DNA of 60,369 nucleotides from UBA3775 sp964584255 (GCA_964584255.1 CAZOZM010000010.1:1-60369); one strand, 5' to 3'; shown: positions 34,411-43,876, counted from the first letter of the stretch. The notes: generated by a model from the letters alone, not told the origin. Made by a program: numbers and translations.

Positions 34411-35391
34411 ATGAGGATTGGTATTTTAGGATATGGAAACCTCGGAAGAGGCGTTGAAAATGCTGTAAAGCAGAATGCCGACATGGAACTCGGATGTATT
34501 TTTACAAGAAGAAATCCGGAGTCGGTTAAACCTTTGACTGAAGGTGTTCCTGTTTATCCGGCAGATGAATGTGAAAAGCATAAAGATGAAATTGATGTTT
34601 TGGTAATTTGCGGAGGTTCAGCCACAGACCTTCCGGTGCAGACTCCTGAATACGCCAAATATTTTAACGTAATAGACAGTTTTGATACACATGCAAGAAT
34701 TCCTGAGCATTTTGCAAATGTTGATGCAGCTGCAAAAGAAAATGGAAAAGTTGCGATGATTTCATGCGGATGGGATCCGGGAATGTTTTCAATTATGAGA
34801 CTTTACGGTTCAGCAGTTCTTCCTGAAGGAAAGGATTATACTTTCTGGGGAAAGGGGGTAAGTCAGGGCCATTCCGATGCAATCAGAAGAGTTAAGGGTG
34901 TTAAGAACGGAAAACAGTATACTATTCCTGTAGAATCAGCTCTTGAAGCGGTAAGAAGCGGTTCGATGCCTGAACTTACAACGAGACAGAAGCATATAAG
35001 AGAGTGTTTTGTCGTAGCGGAAGAGGGAGCAGATAAGACAGAAATAGAGAATACGATTAAGAACATGCCTAACTATTTTGCTGACTACGATACAATTGTT
35101 CATTTCATATCGGAAGAAGAGTTTGCAAGAGACCATGCAGAGATTCCTCATGGCGGCTTCGTTTTCAGAACCGGAGTTACCGGAGCTGAGAAAGAGCATT
35201 CGCATGTTATCGAATACAGCTTAAAGCTTGATTCCAATCCGGAATTCACTGCTTCCGTAATTCTTGCTTTTGCAAGAGCGGTAAACAGACTGGCAAATGA
35301 AGGACAGACAGGATGCAAGACTGTTTTTGATATTGCACCGGCTTACCTCAGTCCTTTATCAGCTGAAGAACTTCGTAAGAATATGCTTTAA
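34411..35391 (+). CDS. ddh: meso-Diaminopimelate dehydrogenase
   Basis: NADPH-dependent enzyme of 326 residues that makes meso-diaminopimelate from tetrahydrodipicolinate and ammonia in one step, for lysine and peptidoglycan. The Rossmann motif is IGILGYGNLGRGV; MISCGWDPGMFSIMRLYG, FWGKGVSQGHSDAIRRVKGV and HGGFVFRTGVTG are conserved active-site regions of the family. The start at 34411 (MRIGILGYG) follows TTGGAGAT; the ATG at 34399 is less likely. Its own promoter and a strong terminator make it a single-gene unit. Confidence 0.95.
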   Translation: MRIGILGYGNLGRGVENAVKQNADMELGCIFTRRNPESVKPLTEGVPVYPADECEKHKDEIDVLVICGGSATDLPVQTPEYAKYFNVIDSFDTHARIPEHFANVDAAAKENGKVAMISCGWDPGMFSIMRLYGSAVLPEGKDYTFWGKGVSQGHSDAIRRVKGVKNGKQYTIPVESALEAVRSGSMPELTTRQKHIRECFVVAEEGADKTEIENTIKNMPNYFADYDTIVHFISEEEFARDHAEIPHGGFVFRTGVTGAEKEHSHVIEYSLKLDSNPEFTASVILAFARAVNRLANEGQTGCKTVFDIAPAYLSPLSAEELRKNML

Positions 35392-35398
35392 AAAATAT

Positions 35399-35467
35399 AA
35401 GCGTAATGACTGATGTCATCCTTACCGGATTTACCGGCAGGGAGAGAAAAGTCATTACGCTTTTTTT
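35399..35467. terminator. Bidirectional terminator
   Basis: Arms GCGTAATGAC (35401-35410) and GTCATTACGC (35451-35460) with seven T on the right and an A tract on the left, between convergent ddh and the LacI regulator, whose stop lies in it. Confidence 0.85.
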
Positions 35468-36473
35468 ATTTCTTTGATGGAGCCGTGCAGGACTCTCTTA
35501 TTATAAGGCGGCATGGCAGCTTTGCGTTAAGAGGAGTCTGTCGGTTAAGGTTTGGGGCACTGAACAGAAGGTTGGCTCCGTGCTGCCCCATGTCATATGC
35601 CGGAGCATGAATTGTCGTAAGCGGCGGTGTCATGAATGCACTTGGTTCCATATCGTTAAAGCCGATGATTGAGATGTCGCGCGGAATGCTCAGTCCATGT
35701 TCATGAACAGCCCTCATTGCCCCGTAGGCTATTGCGTCACTTGCAGCAAATACGGCAGTAGGATAATCATTTCCGCTTAGAAGTTCGTTCATCATTTCAT
35801 AACCGGACTCGGAGGAAAATTCACCTTCCTTAAAATATCTTTCCCCGCTTTTCCCGAGAAGCTTCATATACCTCATAAAGGCTGTGGTTCTTGGGTCAAT
35901 GAGACGTTTGTTATTGCCGACATATTCAATTCCGCAGAGGAATCCGATTTCGGAGTGACCGAGAGAAATCAGATAATCTATCACGGTTCGAACCGCTTTG
36001 TCAAAGTCGAGAGAAAGTGAAGTGATGCTGTGATTTTCGACAGGCATATCCAGAAACACGGCGTTGCTGCATATGGAAATGAATTCACCGACTTCGATTT
36101 CGGAAAACTTACCGAGACAGATAAGTCCGTCTACATTTTTCAAGGATTCCATAATGTTTTCATCATCATGGAAGAAACGGAGAAGTTCAATGGTATTCTT
36201 AACGCAAAAGTCTTCGATACCTTGTCTGACTTTCAGGTAGTAGTTGTCATTGTTTTCTTCCTTTGAGGTAAACCACTGAACGACACCAATGGTGAAAGAA
36301 GGAGTGGTCTGTTTACGACGTTTTGGCTTGACATAATTAAGCTCTCTGGCGATGTTTATAACCTTGAGCCTTGTTTCTTCAGGAACACCAAGTGTCGCGT
36401 CGTTGTTTAATATTCTTGAAACTGCAGCAGGAGAAAGTCCTGCCTTTGTAGCTATATCTCTTATTGTTGCCAT
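35466..36473 (-). CDS. LacI/GalR-family repressor
   Basis: A 335-residue regulator: the amino-terminal HTH (TIRDIATKAGLSPAAVSRIL) with hinge, then a periplasmic-binding-protein-like effector domain (FTIGVVQWFTS, DGLICLGKFSE, TAVFAASDAIAYGAMRAVHE, IIGFNDMEPSAFMTPPLTTI). The divergent galactokinase gene and three copies of the same short operator between the two genes make it a likely galactose-responsive repressor of galK and of itself. The exact inducer is inferred from the neighbour. Confidence 0.92.
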   Translation of the reverse strand: MATIRDIATKAGLSPAAVSRILNNDATLGVPEETRLKVINIARELNYVKPKRRKQTTPSFTIGVVQWFTSKEENNDNYYLKVRQGIEDFCVKNTIELLRFFHDDENIMESLKNVDGLICLGKFSEIEVGEFISICSNAVFLDMPVENHSITSLSLDFDKAVRTVIDYLISLGHSEIGFLCGIEYVGNNKRLIDPRTTAFMRYMKLLGKSGERYFKEGEFSSESGYEMMNELLSGNDYPTAVFAASDAIAYGAMRAVHEHGLSIPRDISIIGFNDMEPSAFMTPPLTTIHAPAYDMGQHGANLLFSAPNLNRQTPLNAKLPCRLIIRESCTAPSKK

Positions 36474-36490
36474 AATAACCTCTTTGAATT

Positions 36491-36604
36491 TGTTTACTAA
36501 ACAGAGTATATCATAACTGATTACTGTTTGTCGAGAAAAAAACGCAAAAAATCACAAAAATTTAGTAAAAAGTTGTTGACATTTTAGTAAACAAAAGATA
36601 TAGT
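36491..36604. promoter_or_regulatory. galK promoter with three LacI-type operators
   Basis: Operators: a 13-bp odd-centred palindrome TGTTTACTAAACA (36491-36503), TTTAGTAAA (36561-36569) and TTTAGTAAACA (36583-36593). The galK promoter is TTGACA (36576-36581), 17-base spacer, TATAGT (36599-36604). The third operator lies inside the spacer, so bound repressor should block polymerase. The first lies next to the repressor gene start, which fits autoregulation. Confidence 0.85.
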
Positions 36605-36634
36605 ACCATTATAGAATGTTTTTCGGAGGGGTTT

Positions 36635-37921
36635 ATGGTTAAAACGGAAGTATTGAAGGAACAGCTTAAAAAGGGCTGTTTCAGAGATTTATTAAAGGAT
36701 ATTTATGTTGACGAAAGCAGACTTGATTATCAGACTGCACGTTATGCAAAGGCGGTAGAAAAATTTGAAAGTCTTTACGGTAAAAACTCTGAGGTAGAGA
36801 TTTTCAGTGCGCCGGGAAGAAGTGAGGTTGGCGGAAACCATACTGATCATCAGCACGGAGAGATTCTTGCCGCATCAATAAATCTGGATGCAATTGCAGT
36901 TGCCCGCAAGTCGGAGGATTCTGTTATTAAACTCGTGTCGGGCGGCTATAAGGAAATTGTAATCGACACTACAGACCTTGAGATGAAGGAAAGCGAAAAG
37001 GAGTCAACGGAGGCTCTTGTAAAGGGTGTTCTCGCAGGTGTAAAAAACAGAGGATACAAAATCGGTGGTTTCCGTGCCTATATTACAAGCGATGTGCTCA
37101 TTGGAGCGGGACTTTCATCATCAGCTGCATTTGAGACGGTTATCGGAACAATAGTATCCTATCTTTACAATGACGGAAAGATTGATGCCGTTACAAATGC
37201 AATTATTGGACAGTATGCGGAGAACGTTTACTTCGGAAAGCCATGCGGACTTATGGACCAGATGGCATGTTCAGTAGGAAGTCTTGTTCATGTTAATTTC
37301 GCAAATCCGGCTGAGCCTGTTGTGGAAAAGGTTGAGCTTGATCTTGAAAGCTATGGATACAGCCTCTGCATAACTGATACTAAGGGTTCACATGCAGACC
37401 TTACGGCTGACTATGCGGCTGTGCCTGCGGAAATGAAGGCGGTTGCTTCTTTCTTTGGTAAGGAAGTTCTTCTCGGTGTAAGCGTGAAGGATTTGGTTGA
37501 GAATTCAATGGAAATCAGAAAGCGTTTTGGCGACAGGGCATTCCTCAGAGCACTTCATTTTGTAAATGAAAATATAAGGGTTCGTGAAGAAGTAGCGGCA
37601 ATCAGAAATTCGGAAATTAACGAATTTCTGGAGCTTGTAAAAGCCTCCGGAAATTCTTCATATAAATTTCTTCAGAATGTATATACAAACAATGATGTAA
37701 AACATCAGAATGTATCAATTGCATTGGCAGTCAGTGAGACGGTTCTCGGAGACGGAAGCGGCGTATGCAGAGTGCATGGCGGCGGATTTGCGGGAACGAT
37801 TCAGGCATTCGTTAAGAATGAAAAGGTTGCCGAATACAGTGAAACCATGAATAAACTTTTCGGCCAGGACGCATGCAGCGTACTCAAGATTAGAAAATAT
37901 GGCGGAATGCGTGTTATCTGA
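36635..37921 (+). CDS. galK: Galactokinase
   Basis: GHMP-family kinase of 428 residues that phosphorylates galactose at C1 in the Leloir pathway. The galactokinase signature is GRSEVGGNHTDHQHG, the phosphate-binding loop is GAGLSSSAAFE, and the third motif is CRVHGGGFAGTIQAF. GKPCGLMDQMACSVG is the usual region with the catalytic Asp. GGAGG precedes the ATG. It is transcribed from a promoter under LacI-type operators. No galT or galE is adjacent in this window. Confidence 0.95.
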   Translation: MVKTEVLKEQLKKGCFRDLLKDIYVDESRLDYQTARYAKAVEKFESLYGKNSEVEIFSAPGRSEVGGNHTDHQHGEILAASINLDAIAVARKSEDSVIKLVSGGYKEIVIDTTDLEMKESEKESTEALVKGVLAGVKNRGYKIGGFRAYITSDVLIGAGLSSSAAFETVIGTIVSYLYNDGKIDAVTNAIIGQYAENVYFGKPCGLMDQMACSVGSLVHVNFANPAEPVVEKVELDLESYGYSLCITDTKGSHADLTADYAAVPAEMKAVASFFGKEVLLGVSVKDLVENSMEIRKRFGDRAFLRALHFVNENIRVREEVAAIRNSEINEFLELVKASGNSSYKFLQNVYTNNDVKHQNVSIALAVSETVLGDGSGVCRVHGGGFAGTIQAFVKNEKVAEYSETMNKLFGQDACSVLKIRKYGGMRVI

Positions 37922-37974
37922 TAGAACGGATAGTACTTAAAAGATATAATATACTCCTAAAATAAAATGAGACG

Positions 37975-38029
37975 AAGGACGGCATATATAATCCAAACGA
38001 GCGGGATTATGAAAGGCGGTCCTTTTTCT
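37975..38029 (+). terminator. Two-stage hairpin terminator
   Basis: Outer arms AAGGAC (37975-37980) and GTCCTT (38019-38024) and inner arms ATAATCC/GGATTAT, followed by T-rich CTTTTTCTTT. Confidence 0.6.
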
Positions 38030-38115
38030 TTACTTTTAGAAGTAAAAATGATATCATATTCAAATGTCTTTAAGGGGACAAAATTAACTGACATGAGTCG
38101 GAAAGCAGTGAAAAA

Positions 38116-38958
38116 ATGAAGAGAGCGTTAGTTCTTGAAGGCGGTGCAATGAAAGGCATGTACACCGCAGGTGTTTTAGACAGATTTATGGAAAACGGAG
38201 AGAAGTTTGATGCCATGATAGGCGTTTCGGCAGGAGCGCTGTTCGGTATCAATTATCTGTCAAATCAAAAGGGAAGAGTAATAAGATACAACAAAAAGTA
38301 CAACAGCGACAGGGATTACATGGGACTGCTTCCGCTGATAAGAACCGGAAATATCGTAGATACGGATTATGCATACAGAAAGGTTCCTTATGAGCTGGAT
38401 CCTTTCGATGATAAAACCTATAAGGAATCAGGTGTACCATTTTATGCGGTGGTAACAAATGTGGAAACAGGTCAGCCTGAGTATATCAGAATAGACAGTG
38501 TTTTTGAGCAGATGGATGTTTTAAGGGCATCAGGCTCAATGCCTTTTGTTTCAAAACCGGTAAAGATAGGCAAAAACTGCTATCTTGACGGAGCCATTAC
38601 GGACAGCATTCCCTACAAAAGAATGCTTGACCTCGGATATGATGAACTGGTGGTTGTCCTTACAAAGGAAGACGGTTACGTCAAGAAGGCGATTTCTCCG
38701 ATTTTATCGGAGATGTTCTATAAAAGAAAGTATCCGAAGCTTGATTACCGTATAAAGCACAGACATGAAATGTATAATGCACAGATGACCGGGCTTGAAA
38801 AACTTGCAGCAGATGGAAAACTTGACATAATAAGACCGCATAAAGCTTTTGGCATAAGCCGTACGGAAAAAGACCCGGAAAAGCTTGAAGCGGTATATCG
38901 CAACGGATATCGTGATGCGGAGGTTTACCTTAAAAAGAAGGTGGAACAGCAAGGTTAA
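38116..38958 (+). CDS. Patatin-like phospholipase
   Basis: A 280-residue patatin-family acyl hydrolase with a Ser-Asp dyad. The oxyanion-hole motif is EGGAMKGMYTAGVL, the nucleophile elbow is GVSAGAL (GxSxG), and the dyad Asp is in YLDGAITDSIP. It resembles cytoplasmic bacterial patatins of the YlbK/RssA-like group with a C-terminal extension (KHRHEMYNAQM, FGISRTEKDPEKLE). It probably cleaves phospholipid or other acyl esters; the physiological substrate is unknown. Confidence 0.9.
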   Translation: MKRALVLEGGAMKGMYTAGVLDRFMENGEKFDAMIGVSAGALFGINYLSNQKGRVIRYNKKYNSDRDYMGLLPLIRTGNIVDTDYAYRKVPYELDPFDDKTYKESGVPFYAVVTNVETGQPEYIRIDSVFEQMDVLRASGSMPFVSKPVKIGKNCYLDGAITDSIPYKRMLDLGYDELVVVLTKEDGYVKKAISPILSEMFYKRKYPKLDYRIKHRHEMYNAQMTGLEKLAADGKLDIIRPHKAFGISRTEKDPEKLEAVYRNGYRDAEVYLKKKVEQQG

Positions 38959-39008
38959 CATATCAGTTGAACCAAAGAAAAGGTTTCGGTAAACGGAAAG
39001 GATTAAAG

Positions 39009-39719
39009 ATGAACGGAACAAACAGGGAAGCCGTGGTTAAAGGCATGAGGGACGGCATACCGATAGCTTTGGGCTATTTTGCGGTAGCCTTCTCACTGGG
39101 AATAGCGGCAAGACGTGCGGGACTTGACCCTTTACAGGGATTTATCTCAAGCATATTAAACCATGCGTCAGCCGGGGAATATGCAGAGTTTACGGTTATA
39201 GAGTCAAACTCTCCATATTGGGAAATGGCCCTTATAATATTGATTACAAATGCAAGATATGTGCTGATGAGTTGTGCCCTGAGTCAGAGAATATCGGAAA
39301 AGACAGGAATGGTTCATCGGGCATTTATCGGTTTTGGAATTACGGATGAGATTTTCGGAGCTGAAATAGCACAGCCCGGATATGTAAATCCATATTACGC
39401 ATACGGGCTGATGATTCTTGCGATACCATGTTGGGCAGCGGGTACGGCAATAGGCATAATTGCCGGAAATATACTTCCTCAGCTTATTGTAAATGCACTG
39501 AGTGTTGCCCTCTATGGAATGTTTTTGGCGATAATCATTCCGCCTGCGAGACAGAACAGGGTTGTTGCAGGAGTTGTTCTTGTGAGTTTTCTCGCAAGTT
39601 ATCTTGCGTCGGTTGCTCCGGTAATCTCAGGACTTTCAGAGAGTATGAGATGCATTATTCTGACGGTTGTGATATCGGCAGCGGCAGCAGTTTTATTCCC
39701 ACATTCGGAGGAAGAGTAG
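39009..39719 (+). CDS. azlC: AzlC-family branched-chain amino acid exporter, large subunit
   Basis: Integral membrane protein of 236 residues. Conserved pieces are GMRDGIPIALGYFAVAFSLG, ASAGEYAEFTVIE and NARYVLMSCALSQR, then FGITDEIFG, all typical of AzlC. The start at 39009 follows AAAGGA; the earlier ATG at 38967 would give an unusual basic leader. Its stop TAG is followed at once by the ATG of the small subunit gene (GTAGATGG). Together they export branched-chain amino acids or analogues. Confidence 0.92.
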   Translation: MNGTNREAVVKGMRDGIPIALGYFAVAFSLGIAARRAGLDPLQGFISSILNHASAGEYAEFTVIESNSPYWEMALIILITNARYVLMSCALSQRISEKTGMVHRAFIGFGITDEIFGAEIAQPGYVNPYYAYGLMILAIPCWAAGTAIGIIAGNILPQLIVNALSVALYGMFLAIIIPPARQNRVVAGVVLVSFLASYLASVAPVISGLSESMRCIILTVVISAAAAVLFPHSEEE

Positions 39720-40034
39720 ATGGAACATTACATATATTTATACATATTGGTGGCTGCGGCAGTTTCATCACTTTTGAGAATACTCCCGCTCACATTAATA
39801 AAGGGAAAAATTAAAAACAGATTTATCCGTTCCTTTTTGTATTATCTTCCCTATGTAACCCTGGCCGTGATGACCTTCCCGGCGATAATATACGGTACGG
39901 AGACAAAAATAATGGGAATTGTGGCATTGGCAACCGGAGTTATTCTATCCTGGATCGGAGCAAATCTTTTTCAGGTTGCGGTTGCATGCTGTGGAGCGGT
40001 TTTAGTTGCAGATGTGATAATGCGACTGTTGTAG
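39720..40034 (+). CDS. azlD: AzlD-family exporter, small subunit
   Basis: A 104-residue membrane protein with three to four segments. RILPLTLIKGKIKNRFIRSF and LYYLPYVTLAVMTFPAIIY are AzlD hallmarks. It directly abuts the azlC-like gene, so translation is probably coupled. Confidence 0.92.
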   Translation: MEHYIYLYILVAAAVSSLLRILPLTLIKGKIKNRFIRSFLYYLPYVTLAVMTFPAIIYGTETKIMGIVALATGVILSWIGANLFQVAVACCGAVLVADVIMRLL

Positions 40035-40063
40035 AATGGTAATATATAAGGGATTTAGAAAAT

Positions 40064-40091
40064 AAAAGGCAGCCGGTAATGGCTGCCTTTT
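40064..40091. terminator. Bidirectional terminator
   Basis: Perfect arms AAAAGGCAGCC and GGCTGCCTTTT with six-base loop, between the convergent azlD-like and DUF2278 genes. Confidence 0.9.
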
Positions 40092-40097
40092 AAAGTT

Positions 40098-40766
40098 CTA
40101 ATCAATGTTGATTTGCTGCTTTTTTCGTGACGAGCCGTTAAGCTGTCCCGGGAACATGCAGAAAATTCCGTAGAAGAAACCTTCGGAAGGAAAATGAAAA
40201 AACAGTGCTCCGTCATGTACGGAGAAAGGCCTTGTTTTGTGTGTATCATGACCGTTTTCGATGTTGCAGTGAACATCATGAATTCCGCGTGTCGGATAAA
40301 AACCGAATGAACGGTCGGGAGCCGGCTTCGGACCCCAACTGATTCCGAAGGCACATACAAAAGAATCATCGGCGGCGATTGATGCCTTTGTAAGATTGAT
40401 TACCTTACGACCGAGAATATTGTTTGGGTTGCTCTTTCGGGATGCAATAAGCATTTCGTCTTCAACAAACCAGTTCTGCTCCTTATATGACAGCTTAAAT
40501 TCATCGTAGGATTTAATCGTTTTCAGTCCGATTGGGGCGTTGATCATGGTAGTTGTTATGAGTGATTCGGGCGTTGAGTCCCGAAAATCCTCATAGTAGA
40601 ATTTTTTGAGAGCATAGTACATACAGCGTGGATATTTATTTGAACATACATTAATCGCTATTGAGTGTTCATATCCGGCGGCAGTGGTTCTTATAAAAAT
40701 ATGGTTATCATCCGAGGTGTTATTGTATTCTGTCGGATGTCCTTTAAGTATCGAATATTTACCCAT
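40098..40766 (-). CDS. DUF2278 (YukJ-like) protein
   Basis: A 222-residue protein of the DUF2278/YukJ family. Family pieces are YSILKGHPTEYNN at the amino end, HSIAINVCSNKYPRCMYYAL, and the late segment GIHDVHCNIENG with a following KTRPFSVHDGALFFHFP. The start at 40766 is taken because GGAGGAG lies a few bases upstream. The function is unknown; relatives occur widely in Firmicutes as single genes, as here. Confidence 0.8.
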   Translation of the reverse strand: MGKYSILKGHPTEYNNTSDDNHIFIRTTAAGYEHSIAINVCSNKYPRCMYYALKKFYYEDFRDSTPESLITTTMINAPIGLKTIKSYDEFKLSYKEQNWFVEDEMLIASRKSNPNNILGRKVINLTKASIAADDSFVCAFGISWGPKPAPDRSFGFYPTRGIHDVHCNIENGHDTHKTRPFSVHDGALFFHFPSEGFFYGIFCMFPGQLNGSSRKKQQINID

Positions 40767-40959
40767 AAAAAACTCCTCCTGTACTTTATTATATGAAACA
40801 TTACTTTCCATTGCAAGTAAAAGAGTGTGAACGGAGGGATTAATCAGGGGGAAAGTTTAATTTTCGTTTTTACTTGAATATATGAAAAAATGCTGTTAAA
40901 ATAAATTCGTTTGGTTTTAAACCGGCTAAGATAAAAAGCAATATGTAAGGAGACGACAG

Positions 40960-42369
40960 ATGGGCGGATTCATGGGCGTTGCAGCCGCAAAAGACTGCGT
41001 TTTTGACTTATTTTTCGGTGTTGATTACCATTCTCATCTTGGAACAAGAAGAGGCGGAATGGCTGTCTACAATGATGAAACGGGTTTCGAAAGGTCTATT
41101 CACAATATTGAAAATGCACCTTTCCGTACCAAGTTTGACAAGGATATTCAGGAGATGAAAGGCAGACTCGGCATAGGCTGTATATCAGACTACGAGCCAC
41201 AGCCTCTTATTGTAAGATCTCACCACGGTACATATGCAATTACTACCGTAAGTAAAATCAACAACATAGATGAGCTTACGGCAGAACTTTTTAACAGTGG
41301 TCACTCTCATTTCCTCGAAATGAGCGGCGGTGATATTAATGCTACGGAACTTATTGCTACTCTGATAAATCAGAAAGAAAATCTTATTGAGGGTATAAAT
41401 TATGCTCTTGAAAAAGTTGACGGTTCTTTGTCACTTCTTCTTATGAATTCATCGGGCATATACTGTGCCAGAGATAAGTTCGGAAGAACACCCGTTGTAA
41501 TAGGTAAAAAACAGGATGCTTTTTGTGCAGCCTTTGAGTGCTACGCATTTGCAAACCTCGGATATAAAGCCTATAAGGAACTGGGACCGGGAGAGATTGT
41601 CGTAATTACGGATAAAAACTGTGTAACGCTTAAACATCCCGGAAATAAGATGAAAATCTGTACCTTCCTTTGGGTCTACTATGGCTATCCTGCAAGCTCT
41701 TATGAAGGTTTAAGCGTTGAGCAGATGAGATACAACTGTGGTGCAAAGATGGCTAAAAGAGATACTGTTAAACCGGATATTGTTGCCGGAGTTCCTGATT
41801 CGGGAATAGCGCATGCAATCGGTTATGCAAATGAGTCGGGAATACCTTTCTCCAGACCATTTATAAAATATACACCTACCTGGCCGAGATCATTTATGCC
41901 AACAATACAGAGCCAGAGAAATCTTATCGCAAAAATGAAGCTGCTTGCGGTAGAAGATCTCATCAGGGATAAAAAGCTGCTTCTTATCGATGACAGTATC
42001 GTAAGAGGAACACAGCTTCGTGAAACAACAGAATACCTTTTTGCAAGCGGTGCAAAGGAAGTACATATACGACCTGCGTGTCCTCCGTTGGTTTACGGCT
42101 GTAAGTATCTTAACTTCTCAAGATCATCATCGGAAATGGATCTTATTACCAGAAGAGTGATTGAGAGACTTGAGAACGGAAATGTTACGGAAGAACTTCT
42201 CAAGGAATATACAAATCCTGATTCAGAAAAGTATGAAAAGATGGTAGATGAAATCTGTAAAGAACTTCATTTTACTTCTTTGAGATTTAACAGACTGGAT
42301 GATATGCTTGAAGCATGCGGCCTTGATAAGTCACAATTATGTACTTATTGCTGGAACGGAGAGGAATAA
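40960..42369 (+). CDS. PurF homologue without glutaminase residues
   Basis: Amidophosphoribosyltransferase-like protein of 469 residues. The phosphoribosyl half has the PRPP loop LLIDDSIVRGTQL (342-354), and four cysteines at the positions of the 4Fe-4S ligands of Bacillus PurF are present (Cys234, Cys374, Cys461, Cys464). The glutaminase half is changed: active PurF starts with a nucleophilic Cys after Met (MCG), but here it is MGGFMG, and the conserved HNG oxyanion segment reads TVSKINN (96-102). No propeptide with a Cys follows. It may use free ammonia, be regulatory, or work with another amidotransferase. I recall similar MGG-type paralogues in clostridia. AAGGAG precedes the ATG. Confidence 0.85.
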   Translation: MGGFMGVAAAKDCVFDLFFGVDYHSHLGTRRGGMAVYNDETGFERSIHNIENAPFRTKFDKDIQEMKGRLGIGCISDYEPQPLIVRSHHGTYAITTVSKINNIDELTAELFNSGHSHFLEMSGGDINATELIATLINQKENLIEGINYALEKVDGSLSLLLMNSSGIYCARDKFGRTPVVIGKKQDAFCAAFECYAFANLGYKAYKELGPGEIVVITDKNCVTLKHPGNKMKICTFLWVYYGYPASSYEGLSVEQMRYNCGAKMAKRDTVKPDIVAGVPDSGIAHAIGYANESGIPFSRPFIKYTPTWPRSFMPTIQSQRNLIAKMKLLAVEDLIRDKKLLLIDDSIVRGTQLRETTEYLFASGAKEVHIRPACPPLVYGCKYLNFSRSSSEMDLITRRVIERLENGNVTEELLKEYTNPDSEKYEKMVDEICKELHFTSLRFNRLDDMLEACGLDKSQLCTYCWNGEE

Positions 42370-42499
42370 GCCAGCAGTTCAATCTTGACATATATATAAA
42401 AATTTAATAAACTGTTGTCAGTCAGTCCGTGTAAAGGGTTGTAAATTAACGTCAGCCTGCATATGGATTAGAGGAATGTATATTATAGGAGGAAATGAA

Positions 42500-43774
42500 A
42501 TGAAGAAGCTTAAGATGCTTGCTTTCGGATTTGTAATGGGTGCAACAATGCTCTTTGCAACAGCATGCGGCGGTCCGGAAAATCCGACAACAGATGATGT
42601 TGAAGATGCACTTGAGGATGAATATTGTATTGATAAGGATGCTACGGATGAAAACGGTGACAAAATCAAATACGATATTAAAATTGATAAGGTAAGGCTT
42701 AATGATGATAAGGACAAGGCAAAGGTAGATGCAACAGTAAGTTGGAAAAACGGCCCTATCGAGTATTCACAGGAATACAAGCTTACTTTCAAACTTAAAG
42801 ATAAGAAGGAAAGCAAGTGGAAGTTCAAGGAACTTGAGGAAAGCGGAGACCTGGTAGAGGCACTTGCTGAAGAAGTTGATGATGAAACAGCTAAAGAGTG
42901 TCTTGAGGATGCATATTATACTCTTAGTGATTCAATCTACTTATATGACGATGACATAACAGGTGTTGAAATCAAGAAGCATGACCTTAACAAAGAGGAA
43001 ATGAAGGACACTGTTACTGCAGAGATTAGTGCTGAAACAGCAATGTGTAAGTATACTTTCACCGTAACGGCTGATTTTACATATGCTTACGGATGGAGTG
43101 ATTCCAATGTTGAAGTTGATTCTGATTTCGAGTCAGAATATACAGATGACTACAAGTTCGATTTTTCTGATGATGAAGTTGCAGAACATATCAGAAGTGC
43201 ATTCAGTGGAGTAAGATGTCTTGGATATACAAGATATTTCTCAGACGGTGTGGTTACAAATCTTGAAGTTGCAGAGGCTGAGCCTGACGGAACAAACACT
43301 CTCTATACAGATGTAACTTTTGACTTTGAATGTGATGATCTTAAGATGAATGTAACTGCTACTCTTGAGTATTACTACTATACTTCTGACAAAGAGTGGA
43401 GCTTAATCAGCATTGATGACGTGGAAAAAGAAGTTGAATGTGCATATACAGGAACTTGGAAGGGAACCAATGAAGATGGAGAAACTCTTACAATAACGGT
43501 TTCTGATGAATATGATGCGGATGCAGATACTTTCCCTGCAACAGTAGAATTTGCAAGTAAGGATAACGGAACATACAGCTGGAATTCAGAACTTGACAGT
43601 TACTATTCTTCAACTGACAAGATGACATTTGATTTCTACTTTGACAGCTGGATTACAAAGCCTGCTAACGGAGACCAGTATGCATACTTCTCAGTTTCCT
43701 GTGAAGAAGGAGAAAGCAAGGATGTTCTTGAAGTTCCTTCATATGTTTTCAAGGGAGACCTTGCAAGACAGTAA
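42500..43774 (+). CDS. Acidic lipoprotein, function unknown
   Basis: A 424-residue predicted lipoprotein. The start at 42500 follows AGGAGG and opens a signal peptide with lipobox FATAC (Cys about 22). The mature part is acidic and rich in Lys/Asp and appears made of repeated NTF2/cystatin-like segments: VDATVSWKNGPIEYSQEYKL and VTADFTYAYGWSDSNVEV, then VTFDFECDDLKMNVTATLEY. The C-terminal part (about 325-424, GTWKGTNEDGETLTITVS) looks like a small beta-barrel domain. No family is recognised with confidence. Confidence 0.75.
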   Translation: MKKLKMLAFGFVMGATMLFATACGGPENPTTDDVEDALEDEYCIDKDATDENGDKIKYDIKIDKVRLNDDKDKAKVDATVSWKNGPIEYSQEYKLTFKLKDKKESKWKFKELEESGDLVEALAEEVDDETAKECLEDAYYTLSDSIYLYDDDITGVEIKKHDLNKEEMKDTVTAEISAETAMCKYTFTVTADFTYAYGWSDSNVEVDSDFESEYTDDYKFDFSDDEVAEHIRSAFSGVRCLGYTRYFSDGVVTNLEVAEAEPDGTNTLYTDVTFDFECDDLKMNVTATLEYYYYTSDKEWSLISIDDVEKEVECAYTGTWKGTNEDGETLTITVSDEYDADADTFPATVEFASKDNGTYSWNSELDSYYSSTDKMTFDFYFDSWITKPANGDQYAYFSVSCEEGESKDVLEVPSYVFKGDLARQ

Positions 43775-43838
43775 GTTCGGATTACGGGCTAAATCCCGCG
43801 GGAAAATACATGGGTAAATAAAATGATTTGAAAAATGT

Positions 43839-43876
43839 GGTGTAATCTCATTTTAGGGATTACACCATTTTTTTTG
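43839..43876 (+). terminator. Rho-independent terminator
   Basis: Arms GGTGTAATC and GATTACACC, 10-base loop, then eight T after one A. Confidence 0.9.

Noticed and set aside
40857..40959. Purine riboswitch before the PurF homologue
   Set aside because: The leader of about 100 bases shows no conserved purine-aptamer loops; only a normal AT-rich promoter-like region and a ribosome site.
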